Assembly (NCBI RefSeq): GCF_000689255.1
Contig: NZ_HG964446.1
Span: 1,624,766-1,688,765, forward strand
Length of the DNA: 64,000 bases
Reading direction: 5' to 3'
Source: Mycobacterium triplex
Lineage (GTDB): Bacteria > Actinomycetota > Actinomycetes > Mycobacteriales > Mycobacteriaceae
Below the pieces are notes generated by a model, which ran no database searches, had not been told where the DNA came from, and saw nothing but the letters and a program-made list of their open reading frames with translations. The position numbers and the translations under genes were made by a program. Shown here piece by piece: positions 54,190 to 62,462 of this stretch (positions are counted from its first letter, which is position 1; every line of letters begins with the position of its first letter).

Positions 54190-54921
54190 TCAGATCGAGT
54201 CGCGAACCGCCCGGGCGAATTCCCGCGGCGTCAGGCCCGTCATCTCCCAGCACACCTTGTTGGCGTGCGAGCCGTCGGCGAACCCGGCCAGGTGGGCGGC
54301 ATCGGTGACCGAGCGGCCATCGACGAGGTGGCCGACGGCGGTGACCAGCCGCTCCCAGCGGATCGTGGCCGAGAACGAAACGCCGGTCTGCTGCTTGCAC
54401 AGTCGCCCCAAGTAATCGGGCGACAACGCGACCGCACCGGCGACCGACGCGACGTCGAGGTGTTCGGGCACCCGGCTCGACACCACCTCGATCGCCTGCC
54501 GCAGCTGCGGGTGAACGGACCCGGATTCCTGTGGTCCGCACAACGTGTCGACGACGAGGTCGGCCGCCGCCTCCGGGCCGTCGGTGTCCAGCATCGCGGC
54601 AGTCGCCTCCGCCAGGTGCTGACCGTCATCGACAAGCCGGATTCCGCGACGGGCCAAGGCGTTCAGCGCCACCCCAGCTGATGTCTGCAGCCCGAAGTAC
54701 ATCGTCAGCGCCGCGGAGTTCGCGTCCGAGCGCACCGCGTGGCGGGCGCCGCTGCCGACCACGACCACCCGGCACTCGTCATACGCATCGCCGTCACGGG
54801 TGATGGCGAGCGGGCCGTGGGCGCCGAGGGTGACCTGAACCGCGGGGTGATGGTGCACGGCGAGGTCGGAGAACGCGCCGGAAACCATCAGCCGACCCGG
54901 CCCCAGCTCCCAGACACGCAT
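54190..54921 (-). CDS. AraC-family transcriptional regulator
   Basis: 243 aa from this start. The C-terminal half (about residues 145-243) has the two HTH motifs: LDVASVAGAVALSPDYLGRLCKQQTGVSFSATI and VTDAAHLAGFADGSHANKVCWEMTGLTPREF. The N-terminal half (VHHHPAVQVTLGAHGPLAITRDG) resembles a cupin-type ligand domain. It begins 17 bp after the decarboxylase-like gene on the same strand, so they probably share a transcript. An ATG 15 codons upstream would overlap that gene. The ligand and targets are unknown; neighbours suggest the decarboxylase or the methyltransferase-lipase pair. Confidence 0.88.
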   Translation of the reverse strand: MRVWELGPGRLMVSGAFSDLAVHHHPAVQVTLGAHGPLAITRDGDAYDECRVVVVGSGARHAVRSDANSAALTMYFGLQTSAGVALNALARRGIRLVDDGQHLAEATAAMLDTDGPEAAADLVVDTLCGPQESGSVHPQLRQAIEVVSSRVPEHLDVASVAGAVALSPDYLGRLCKQQTGVSFSATIRWERLVTAVGHLVDGRSVTDAAHLAGFADGSHANKVCWEMTGLTPREFARAVRDSI

Positions 54922-54938
54922 ATGCCACTGTAGCGCCG

Positions 54939-55520
54939 CTAGGCGGTCGCCCACGGAATGCGGCAACTGTCACCGGAATTGAAGCCCTGCTCGGTGATGC
55001 CCAGCGCGGAGTTCATCCGGGCCCGCATGTTCTCCACCCCGATCTGATAGGTCAGCTCGATCACGCCGGCGTCGCCGAAGCGGGCCCGCAGGTCGGCCAC
55101 CTGCTCGTCGGTGACGGTGTGCGGATCGGTGGTCATCGCATCGGCATACGCGATGGCGGCGCGCTCGTCGTCGGTGAACGCCGGCGAGGAGGCGTAGTCG
55201 TCGATCTCCTTGAGCCGCTTGATATCCAGGCCGTCCAGGCGCTGCAGCATGGACCCGAAGTCGACGCACCACGAGCAACCGATCGCGCGCGCGGTCCAGA
55301 ACACGGCCAGCTCGCGCACGCTGACCGGCAGGGTGCGCGACGCCCGATCGATCAGGGTTTCGTGTACGGCGCCGGCGACCATCAGCCGGCGGTGATGCGC
55401 GGCCACCGCGAACGGTTCGGGAACCTGGCCGTAGCGGCGCTTGGCGATCCGGTACATGGCGCGGGTCATCAGGCCAGCGCTTTTGGGTGGTAGGGGCTGG
55501 ATGCGTGTTTTCTGTGTCAT
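54939..55520 (-). CDS. Carboxymuconolactone decarboxylase-family (AhpD-like) protein, candidate SigJ COE partner
   Basis: 193 aa all-helical protein of the CMD/AhpD family. The redox motif is CSWC in VFWTARAIGCSWCVDFGSMLQRL (Cys about residues 84 and 87). Helices with DDERAAIAYADAMTTDPHTVTDEQV follow, as usual for the family. Proteins of this kind are the C in COE (carboxymuconolactone decarboxylase, oxidoreductase, epimerase), the partners of ECF41 sigma factors. SigJ lies 2.4 kb away in the other orientation. Activity is probably thiol peroxidase-like or redox. The ATG at 55520 gives MTQKTRIQPLPPKSAGL; the longer frame adds an unconvincing N-terminus. Confidence 0.88.
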   Translation of the reverse strand: MTQKTRIQPLPPKSAGLMTRAMYRIAKRRYGQVPEPFAVAAHHRRLMVAGAVHETLIDRASRTLPVSVRELAVFWTARAIGCSWCVDFGSMLQRLDGLDIKRLKEIDDYASSPAFTDDERAAIAYADAMTTDPHTVTDEQVADLRARFGDAGVIELTYQIGVENMRARMNSALGITEQGFNSGDSCRIPWATA

Positions 55521-55623
55521 ACCCCTCAGACGACACAGCTGCGGCAAGTGTGACCGACAAAGGCCAGCGCGATCCCAAGAATTTGCCAAGAATCCGCTAA
55601 GGATTGCCGGCAACGGTGGGGCA

Positions 55624-56070
55624 ATGACCTACTGCTACTTCGACGAGCCGCCCCGTCTGGAAGACATCGAGCCCGCCACCCACACCGAGGTGCTGGTCGC
55701 CGGCTCACGACTGGACCAGGGGCGGATGCGCGCCGCGATCGACGCGGTTTTCGCTGCTCACCCCGACCTTGGCACGGTGTTCGAGTCGAAATTGAAGATC
55801 TGGATGACCCGCCCCGGCGGCGGCTGGGCGTGGGGCGTGGAGCCCCCCGGCGGCACCGTCACCGACGTTGTCGCGCGGCACCTGGCCAGCTTCGACATGC
55901 ACACCGGCAGGTTGTTCGCGGCCTCCCTGCTGCCCGGAGATCCCGACCGGGTGGTGCTCACCGCCAGTCGGCTGTGCATCGACGAACAAGCCTGGTTGCT
56001 CGTGGTCGGCGACGTGGTCCTCGAGTACAACGCCGGAACGCTCAGCGCGAAAACATCAGCGCGCGCTTGA
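55624..56070 (+). CDS. Stand-alone condensation-domain-like fragment, active-site His lost
   Basis: 148 aa. The protein resembles the N-terminal half of an NRPS condensation or PapA-type acyltransferase domain: LDQGRMRAAIDAVFAAHPDLGTVFE (about residues 30-54) corresponds to the helix L..AL..V..RHP.LRT.F. The place of the HHxxxDG motif reads SRLCIDEQAW (about 115-124), where the two catalytic His are absent. The C-terminal half is missing. It could be a remnant or a non-catalytic binding protein. The ATG has no clear ribosome site. The last 29 bp overlap sdhB on the other strand. Confidence 0.6.
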   Translation: MTYCYFDEPPRLEDIEPATHTEVLVAGSRLDQGRMRAAIDAVFAAHPDLGTVFESKLKIWMTRPGGGWAWGVEPPGGTVTDVVARHLASFDMHTGRLFAASLLPGDPDRVVLTASRLCIDEQAWLLVVGDVVLEYNAGTLSAKTSARA

Positions 56071-56833
56071 CCTCTTGGATCGCCTTGGTGACCTGGATGC
56101 CGCGCGGGCAGGACTCGGTGCAGTTGAACGTGGTGCGGCAGCGCCACACGCCGTCGACCTCGTTGAGGATGTCCAGGCGCTCGCCGGCGGCCTCGTCGCG
56201 GCTGTCGAAGATGAACCGGTGCGCGTTGACGATCGCGGCGGGACCGAAGTAGGTGCCCTCGCTCCAGAACACCGGGCAGCTGGTGGTGCAGCACGCGCAC
56301 AGGATGCACTTGGTGGTGTCGTCGTAGCGGGCGCGGTCGGTCGGGCTCTGGATCCGTTCCCGGGTCGGCGGGTTGCCGCTGGTGATCAGGTACGGCTTGA
56401 CCGCGCGGTAGGCGTCGAAGAACGGCTCCATGTCCACGACGAGGTCCTTCTCCACCGGCAGCCCGCGGATCGGTTCGACCGTGATGGTCAGCGACTTACC
56501 CGGCTTCTTGGGCAGCAGGTCGCGCATCAGCACCTTGCAGGCCAGCCGGTTCACGCCGTTGATCCGCATCGCGTCGGATCCGCAGACGCCGTGGGCGCAG
56601 GAGCGCCGGAAGGTGAGCGTGCCGTCCAGGTAGCCCTTGATGTAGATCAGCAGGTTGAGCAGCCGGTCGCTAGGCAGACACGGTACCCGAAAGCTTTGCC
56701 AGCCACCGGTTTTCGCGAATGCATCGGGGTCGTCCGGGTTGAACCGGGCGATCTTGAGCGTCACCATCACGGCGCCGTCCGGGATCGGCGGCAACGGCGG
56801 GTCGACGGGCAACACCTCGGGCTCAGCCGTCAT
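56042..56833 (-). CDS. sdhB: Succinate dehydrogenase iron-sulfur subunit
   Basis: 263 aa. Carries electrons from SdhA to menaquinone. The [2Fe-2S] ligands are Cys79, Cys84, Asp87 and Cys99 (CAHGVCGSDAM; Asp as the third ligand, as in E. coli). The [4Fe-4S] and [3Fe-4S] motifs are CILCACCTTSCP (from Cys176) and CRTTFNCTESCPRGI (from Cys232). Corresponds to Rv3319. Its ATG overlaps the sdhA stop by one base (TGATG). Last gene of sdhCDAB, convergent with the condensation-like fragment. Confidence 0.97.
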   Translation of the reverse strand: MTAEPEVLPVDPPLPPIPDGAVMVTLKIARFNPDDPDAFAKTGGWQSFRVPCLPSDRLLNLLIYIKGYLDGTLTFRRSCAHGVCGSDAMRINGVNRLACKVLMRDLLPKKPGKSLTITVEPIRGLPVEKDLVVDMEPFFDAYRAVKPYLITSGNPPTRERIQSPTDRARYDDTTKCILCACCTTSCPVFWSEGTYFGPAAIVNAHRFIFDSRDEAAGERLDILNEVDGVWRCRTTFNCTESCPRGIQVTKAIQEVKRALMFSR

Positions 56834-58587
56834 CAGTACTTCCGCTCCTTGGGTTCGTAGCGCGTCTGCACGACGGGTTTGAAGTCGAGCGCGATGTCAC
56901 TCAACAACTCGCTGCCCTGCTTGTAGGCCATCGTGTGGCGCATGTAGTTGACGTCGTCCCGGTTCGGGTAATCCTCGCGGGCGTGGCCGCCGCGCGACTC
57001 CTTGCGGTTCAAGGCGCCGACGACGGTGACTTCGGCCAACTCCAGCAGGAAGCCGAGCTCGATGGCTTCCAGCAGGTCGCTGTTGTAACGTTTCCCCTTG
57101 TCGTGCACGGTGATTCGGGAGTAACGCTCCTTGAGCGCGTGGATGTCGGTGAGCGCCTGCTTGAGTGTCTCCTCGGTGCGGAAGACGGCGGCGTTGTTGT
57201 CCATCGTCTGCTGCAGGGCGCCGCGGATGTCGGCGACGCGTTCGGCGCCGTGCTCGCTCAAGATGCCGGCCACCCAGCCGACCACCATCGCCTCGGGCTC
57301 CGGGGGCATGTCGACGAAGTCGTGGCCTTGCGCGTAGCCGGCCGCGGCGATGCCGGCGCGGCGCCCGAAGACGTTGATGTCCAGCAGCGAGTTGGTGCCC
57401 AGCCGGTTGGCGCCGTGCACGGACACGCATGCGCACTCGCCGGCCGCGTACAGGCCCGGGACGGTAGATGTGTTGTCCCGCAACACCTGTCCGGTGACGG
57501 TGGTGGGAATGCCGCCCATCACGTAGTGACAGGTGGGGTAGACCGGCACCAGTTCGCTGACCGGGTCCACGCCCAGATAGGTGCGGGCGAACTCGGTGAT
57601 GTCGGGCAGCTTGGCTTCCAGCACGTCTTCACCCAGGTGGCGGACGTCGATGTAGACGTAGTCCTTGTGCGGGCCGGCGCCGCGGCCCTCCAGGACCTCC
57701 AGCACCATCGACCGGGCCACGATGTCGCGCGGAGCCAGGTCGACGATCGTCGGAGCGTAGCGCTCCATGAAGCGCTCACCGTCGCCGTTGAGCAACCGGC
57801 CGCCCTCGCCGCGGACGGCCTCGGAGATCAGGATGCCCAGCCCGGCCAGTCCGGTCGGATGGAATTGATGAAACTCCATGTCCTCCAACGGAAGTCCCTT
57901 GCGGAACACGATGCCGATGCCGTCGCCGGTCAGTGTGTGCGCGTTGGAGGTGGTCTTGTACATCCGGCCCGAGCCGCCGGTGGCCAGCACCACGGCCTTG
58001 GCGTGGAAGACGTGGATGCTTCCGGTGGCCAGCTCATAGGCGACCACGCCGGTGGCCACCGGGCCGCTCGGCGTCTGGGTGAGCACCAGGTCGAGCGCGT
58101 AGAACTCGTTGAAGAACTGCACGTCGTGCTTGACGCAGTTTTGGTAGAGCGTCTGCAGGATCATGTGGCCGGTGCGGTCCGCGGCGTAGCAGGCCCGGCG
58201 CACCGGGGCCTTGCCGTGGTCTCGGGTGTGACCACCGAAGCGGCGCTGGTCGATCCGCCCCTCGGGGGTGCGGTTGAACGGCATCCCCATCTTCTCCAGG
58301 TCGAGCACCGCATCGATGGCTTCCTTGCACATGATCTCCACGGCGTCCTGGTCCGCGAGATAGTCACCGCCCTTGACGGTGTCGAAGGTGTGCCATTCCC
58401 AGTTGTCGTCTTCGACGTTGGCCAGCGCGGCGCACATGCCGCCCTGGGCCGCGCCGGTGTGGCTGCGGGTGGGGTACAGCTTGGTCAACACCGCGGTACG
58501 GACGCGCGGACCCGCTTCTACCGCCGCGCGCATTCCGGCACCGCCCGCGCCGACGATCACCACGTCGTATCGGTGTTGCTGGATCAC
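56833..58587 (-). CDS. sdhA: Succinate dehydrogenase flavoprotein subunit
   Basis: 584 aa. Oxidises succinate to fumarate on covalent FAD. VVIVGAGGAGMRAA (about residues 9-22) is the dinucleotide fold, and the covalent FAD His43 is in TRSHTGAAQGG. HQFHPTGLAGLGILISEAVRGEGG and GANRLGTNSLLDINVFGRRAG are the active-site and FAD-binding blocks. The GTG start gives the normal N-terminus. Corresponds to Rv3318 (Sdh2 complex in M. tuberculosis). The sdhD stop lies 3 bp upstream. Confidence 0.97.
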   Translation of the reverse strand: MIQQHRYDVVIVGAGGAGMRAAVEAGPRVRTAVLTKLYPTRSHTGAAQGGMCAALANVEDDNWEWHTFDTVKGGDYLADQDAVEIMCKEAIDAVLDLEKMGMPFNRTPEGRIDQRRFGGHTRDHGKAPVRRACYAADRTGHMILQTLYQNCVKHDVQFFNEFYALDLVLTQTPSGPVATGVVAYELATGSIHVFHAKAVVLATGGSGRMYKTTSNAHTLTGDGIGIVFRKGLPLEDMEFHQFHPTGLAGLGILISEAVRGEGGRLLNGDGERFMERYAPTIVDLAPRDIVARSMVLEVLEGRGAGPHKDYVYIDVRHLGEDVLEAKLPDITEFARTYLGVDPVSELVPVYPTCHYVMGGIPTTVTGQVLRDNTSTVPGLYAAGECACVSVHGANRLGTNSLLDINVFGRRAGIAAAGYAQGHDFVDMPPEPEAMVVGWVAGILSEHGAERVADIRGALQQTMDNNAAVFRTEETLKQALTDIHALKERYSRITVHDKGKRYNSDLLEAIELGFLLELAEVTVVGALNRKESRGGHAREDYPNRDDVNYMRHTMAYKQGSELLSDIALDFKPVVQTRYEPKERKY

Positions 58588-58590
58588 GGG

Positions 58591-59061
58591 TCAGCCTCCG
58601 ACATCGGGGTTGAACGTCATCAACACGTAGGTACCCAGCACCAACGTGAATCCCATCGACAACAGCAGCAGGCTGTTCAGCCAGAACCGGGTGCTGTTTT
58701 TGCGGCTGTAGTCGTCGATGATGGTGCGCAGGCCGTTACCGCCGTGCAATTGCGCCAGCCACAGCAGCGACAGGTCCCAGAATTGCCAGAACGGCGACGC
58801 CCAGCGTTGCGCCACGTAGTTGAAGTCGATGCGGTACACGCCGTTGTCCCACATCAGCATGATGAACAGGTGCCCGATCGCCAGGAACACCAGCGCGACG
58901 CCGGAAAACCGCATGAACAGCCAGGCGAATTTCTCGAAGTTGGGGATGCCGGAGCGCCGCCGCGGTGACCGCGGATTGTCCAGGCTGGCGGGGCGATCGT
59001 GAAAGCGCTGCCTGACGGGTGCCAGGTCGCCGGGGCCGAGCTGAAGGTCGGGGCTGCTCAT
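58591..59061 (-). CDS. sdhD: Succinate dehydrogenase membrane anchor SdhD
   Basis: 156 aa with three helices. A charged N-terminus (APVRQRFHDRPASLDNPRSPRRR) leads to FEKFAWLFMRFSGVALVFLAIGHLFIMLMWD (first helix, with a His suited to haem ligation), WQFWDLSLLWLAQLHGGNGLRTIIDDYSR, and a last helix LNSLLLLSMGFTLVLGTYVL. Nearly the same as Rv3317 from the APVRQR motif on, but about 12 residues longer at the start. The ATG overlaps the sdhC stop (ATGA). Confidence 0.95.
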   Translation of the reverse strand: MSSPDLQLGPGDLAPVRQRFHDRPASLDNPRSPRRRSGIPNFEKFAWLFMRFSGVALVFLAIGHLFIMLMWDNGVYRIDFNYVAQRWASPFWQFWDLSLLWLAQLHGGNGLRTIIDDYSRKNSTRFWLNSLLLLSMGFTLVLGTYVLMTFNPDVGG

Positions 59062-59468
59062 CGGAAGTGCCCCATCATGTGGATGCCGATGGCCACCGCC
59101 GCGGGCACCATGACCAACAGGTAGATGACGGCGATGATCCACAACATCGTCTTCTGATGGCGGGGACCGTCGGCCCAGAAGTCGATCAAGATGATCCGGA
59201 TCCCGTTGAGTGCGTGGAATCCGACCGCGGCGACCAAGCCGAACTCCATCAGGCCGACGATCGGCGTCTTGTAGGTCGCGATCACTTCGTTGTAGGTCTG
59301 CGGGCTCACCCGGACCAGGGCGGTATCCAACACGTGCACGAACAGGAAGAAGAAGATCGTCGCGCCGGTGATGCGATGCAGCACCCACGACCACATTCCC
59401 GGATCTCCCCGATACAGGGTCCGTGGTGGCCGCCGCTTGCGTGATGACGCTGTGGTCTCAGTGCTCAA
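59058..59468 (-). CDS. sdhC: Succinate dehydrogenase cytochrome b subunit SdhC
   Basis: 136 aa from the chosen TTG, with three helices: MWSWVLHRITGATIFFFLFVHVLDTAL (haem His candidates), GLMEFGLVAAVGFHALNGIRIILIDF, and MLWIIAVIYLLVMVPAAVAIGIHM. M. tuberculosis SdhC is annotated from the later MWSW Met (112 aa). Here TTG at 59468 has AGGA 5 bp upstream and gives MSTETTASSRKRRPPRTLYRGDPGMWSW, typical of other mycobacteria. A further TTG at 59507 is possible. First gene of sdhCDAB, divergent from cdd. Confidence 0.93.
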   Translation of the reverse strand: MSTETTASSRKRRPPRTLYRGDPGMWSWVLHRITGATIFFFLFVHVLDTALVRVSPQTYNEVIATYKTPIVGLMEFGLVAAVGFHALNGIRIILIDFWADGPRHQKTMLWIIAVIYLLVMVPAAVAIGIHMMGHFR

Positions 59469-59626
59469 TCCGGTCCTAATATCTGCTGCGAAACTAAAGC
59501 CGGGCAATCGAGCTTAGCCCGGCAAAGATGCGTCCGGAACCGGCCAACAGCATTCGCGAACGGTGTTTTCGTGCCAGGGTTAAGGTGGCTTTCTCGACTG
59601 GTCCGATCGGTGATTGAGGTTGCGGT

Positions 59627-60028
59627 ATGCCTGATATTGATTGGAATTTGCTGCGGGACAAGGCAATACAAGCAGCAGCGGGAGCCTATGCCCCGTATTC
59701 GCGGTTCCCGGTGGGTGCGTCCGCGTTGGTCGACGACGGCCGGGTGATCACCGGCTGCAATGTGGAGAATGTCTCATATGGCCTTGGTCTCTGTGCCGAA
59801 TGCGGTGTGGTGTCTGCCCTGCATACGACCGGTGGCGGCCGGTTGGTTGCGCTGGTGTGCGTTGACTCACAAGGGGCAACGTTGATGCCGTGCGGGCGAT
59901 GCCGCCAGGTCCTGCTCGAGCACGGCGGCCGCGACCTGCTGATCGCGCATCCGGCCGGGCCGCGTCGCCTCGAGGAGCTGCTGCCCGATCCGTTCGATGC
60001 CGACGATCTCGCCCGGGAACGTCCTTGA
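59627..60028 (+). CDS. cdd: Cytidine deaminase
   Basis: 133 aa tetrameric-type CDA that converts cytidine or deoxycytidine to uridine forms. The zinc ligands are Cys56 (CAECG, with catalytic Glu58), Cys89 and Cys92 (PCGRC). NVENVSYGLGLCAE is the substrate strip. The AYAPYSRFPVGAS motif near the start is universal in the family. The last codons overlap the deoA start as TTGA. First gene of the cdd-deoA-add salvage operon. Confidence 0.97.
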   Translation: MPDIDWNLLRDKAIQAAAGAYAPYSRFPVGASALVDDGRVITGCNVENVSYGLGLCAECGVVSALHTTGGGRLVALVCVDSQGATLMPCGRCRQVLLEHGGRDLLIAHPAGPRRLEELLPDPFDADDLARERP

Positions 60029-61323
60029 CCGACTTCGCATTCGACGCCCCGACGGTCATCAGGACCAAGCGCGACGGTGCCCGGTTGTCCGATGCCGCGA
60101 TCGACTGGGTCATCGATGCCTATACCGATGGCCGCGTGGCCGAGGAGCAGATGGCGGCGCTGCTGATGGCGATCTTTTGGCGCGGCATGGACCGCGGCGA
60201 GATCGTCAGGTGGACCGCGGCGATGCTGGCGTCGGGTGATCGGCTGGATTTCAGCGATCTGCGGGTCGGCGGTAAGCCGTTGGCCACCGTGGACAAGCAT
60301 TCGACCGGCGGGGTCGGAGACAAAACCACGCTGGTGCTGGTGCCCGTCGTCGCCGCCTGTGGTGGCGCGGTGCCCAAGGTCTCCGGCCGCGGTCTGGGCC
60401 ACACCGGCGGCACCCTGGACAAGCTGGAGTCCATCGCGGGCTTCACCGCTGGGATCTCCAAACAGCAAGTGCGCCAACAACTCTTCGATATCGGGGCGGC
60501 GATCTTCGGTGCCGGTGAGCTCGCGCCCGCCGACAAGAAGATCTACGCACTGCGCGACATCACCGCCACGGTGGACTCGCTGCCGTTGATCGCCAGCTCG
60601 ATCATGAGCAAGAAACTCGCCGAAGGCATCGGCGCGCTGGTGCTCGACGTGAAGGTCGGCGGCGGGGCGCTGATGGAGTCGGAGGCGCAGTGCCGCGAAC
60701 TGGCCGAGACCATGGTCGGGCTGGGCGCGGCGCACGGTGTGCCCACCCGCGCGGTGCTGACCGATATGGACTGCCCGCTGGGCGCGACGGTCGGCAATGC
60801 GATCGAGGTCGCCGAGGCGCTCGAGGTGCTGGCCGGCGGCGGGTCTGCCGACGTCGTGGAGCTGACCGTGCGGTTGGCCGTCGAGATGCTCGAGCTGGCG
60901 GGGATCGACGGCCGTGATCCCGCCCAGACGCTGCGCGACGGCACCGCGATGGATCGCTTCCGGAAGCTGGTCGCGGCCCAGGGCGGCGACTTGTCGGTAC
61001 CGTTGCCGATCGGTTCGCATTCGGAGACCGTAATCGCGGCGCGGAGCGGCACAATGGGGAACATCGACGCTATGGCAGTGGGGTTGGCAGCTTGGCGACT
61101 CGGCGCGGGCCGATCCCGCCCGGGTGGGCGGGTGCAGCCCGGCGCCGGCATCAGAATCCATCGGCGCCCGGGGCAGCCGGTGGTGGCCGGTGAGCCGTTG
61201 TTCACCCTCTACACCGACACCCCCGAACGCTTCGGCGCCGCGATGGCCGAGCTGGACGGCGGTTGGAGTGTGGGCGATACGGCACCGCCGGCGCGGCCGC
61301 TGATCATCGGGGTCGCGTCGTGA
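60025..61323 (+). CDS. deoA: Thymidine phosphorylase
   Basis: 432 aa. Splits thymidine or deoxyuridine to base and deoxyribose-1-phosphate. [49 protein letters not shown] (about residues 89-137) is the phosphate and base site. [27 protein letters not shown] is the second signature; usual KVGSGAF has become KVGGGAL. TTG is chosen because it gives [18 protein letters not shown], identical to M. tuberculosis DeoA, and overlaps the cdd stop. It overlaps the add start (GTGA). About five residues longer than Rv3314c, owing to an insertion near DLRVGGKP. Confidence 0.96.
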   Translation: MTDFAFDAPTVIRTKRDGARLSDAAIDWVIDAYTDGRVAEEQMAALLMAIFWRGMDRGEIVRWTAAMLASGDRLDFSDLRVGGKPLATVDKHSTGGVGDKTTLVLVPVVAACGGAVPKVSGRGLGHTGGTLDKLESIAGFTAGISKQQVRQQLFDIGAAIFGAGELAPADKKIYALRDITATVDSLPLIASSIMSKKLAEGIGALVLDVKVGGGALMESEAQCRELAETMVGLGAAHGVPTRAVLTDMDCPLGATVGNAIEVAEALEVLAGGGSADVVELTVRLAVEMLELAGIDGRDPAQTLRDGTAMDRFRKLVAAQGGDLSVPLPIGSHSETVIAARSGTMGNIDAMAVGLAAWRLGAGRSRPGGRVQPGAGIRIHRRPGQPVVAGEPLFTLYTDTPERFGAAMAELDGGWSVGDTAPPARPLIIGVAS

Positions 61324-62408
61324 GCGCCCCGCTGGAGTTGCGGCAGATCCGCAAGGCGCCGAAGGCGCTGTTGCACGATCACCTGGACGGGGGGTTGCGC
61401 CCGTCGACCGTGCTGGACATCGCCGGCCAGATCGGCTACGACGAGCTGCCGGTCACCGATGCCGAGGAGCTGGCGACCTGGTTTCGCACCCGGTCGCACA
61501 GCGGCTCGCTGGAGCGCTACCTGGAGCCGTTCTCCCACACGGTGGCGGTGATGCAGACGCCCGAGGCGCTGTTCCGGGTCGGCTACGAGTGCGTGGAAGA
61601 CCTGGCCGCCGACGCGGTGGTATACGCCGAGATCCGTTTCGCGCCCGAGCTGCACATCAACCGGGGGCTGTCTTTCGACGAGGTCGTCGATGCCGTGCTG
61701 GAGGGCTTCGCCGCCGGTGAGAAGGCGGCCGCGGCGGCGGGTCGTCCGATCGTGGTGCGTCTGCTGGTCACCGCGATGCGCCATGCCGCGATGTCGCGGG
61801 AGATCGCCGAGTTGGCAATTCGCTTCCGGGACAGGGGAGTTGTCGGGTTCGACATCGCCGGCGCCGAGGCCGGCAATCCGCCGACGCGGCATCTGGACGC
61901 TTTCGAGTACATGCGAGACCACAACGCGCGCTTCACCATTCACGCCGGCGAGGCGTTCGGCCTGCCGTCCATTCACGAGGCGATCGCCTTCTGCGGCGCC
62001 GACCGGCTCGGCCACGGGGTGCGCATCGTCGACGATATCGAGGTGGTCGAGGGCGGCGGCGTCGAGTTGGGCCGGCTGGCCTCGATCCTGCGCGACAAGC
62101 GAATTCCGCTGGAGCTGTGCCCGAGCTCGAACGTGCAGACCGGTGCGGTCAAGAGCATCGCCGACCATCCCTTCGATCTGCTGGCCAGGGCGCGGTTTCG
62201 GGTGACCGTCAACACCGACAACAGGCTGATGAGCGACACCTCGATGAGCCTCGAAATGCACCGGCTGGTAGAGGCTTTCGGCTACGGGTGGAGCGATCTC
62301 GAACGGTTCACCATCAATGCGATGAAGTCGGCGTTCATTCCGTTCGACGAACGGCTGGCGCTGATCGACGAGGTGATCAAGCCGCGGTACGCGGTCCTGC
62401 TCGGGTAG
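61320..62408 (+). CDS. add: Adenosine deaminase
   Basis: 362 aa. Converts adenosine or deoxyadenosine to inosine forms. Zinc ligands HDHLDGG (His19, His21), catalytic Glu in [10 protein letters not shown], His in DRLGHGVRI and the Asp in [20 protein letters not shown] and [10 protein letters not shown] are typical strands. The GTG start overlaps the deoA stop. Last gene of the cdd-deoA-add unit; convergent with the HNH gene, 54 bp between the stops. Confidence 0.97.
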   Translation: MSAPLELRQIRKAPKALLHDHLDGGLRPSTVLDIAGQIGYDELPVTDAEELATWFRTRSHSGSLERYLEPFSHTVAVMQTPEALFRVGYECVEDLAADAVVYAEIRFAPELHINRGLSFDEVVDAVLEGFAAGEKAAAAAGRPIVVRLLVTAMRHAAMSREIAELAIRFRDRGVVGFDIAGAEAGNPPTRHLDAFEYMRDHNARFTIHAGEAFGLPSIHEAIAFCGADRLGHGVRIVDDIEVVEGGGVELGRLASILRDKRIPLELCPSSNVQTGAVKSIADHPFDLLARARFRVTVNTDNRLMSDTSMSLEMHRLVEAFGYGWSDLERFTINAMKSAFIPFDERLALIDEVIKPRYAVLLG

Positions 62409-62462
62409 AGCGGCCGGGACCCCCGCGACGGCCCACACCCCATTGACACGACCTACAGCCAG

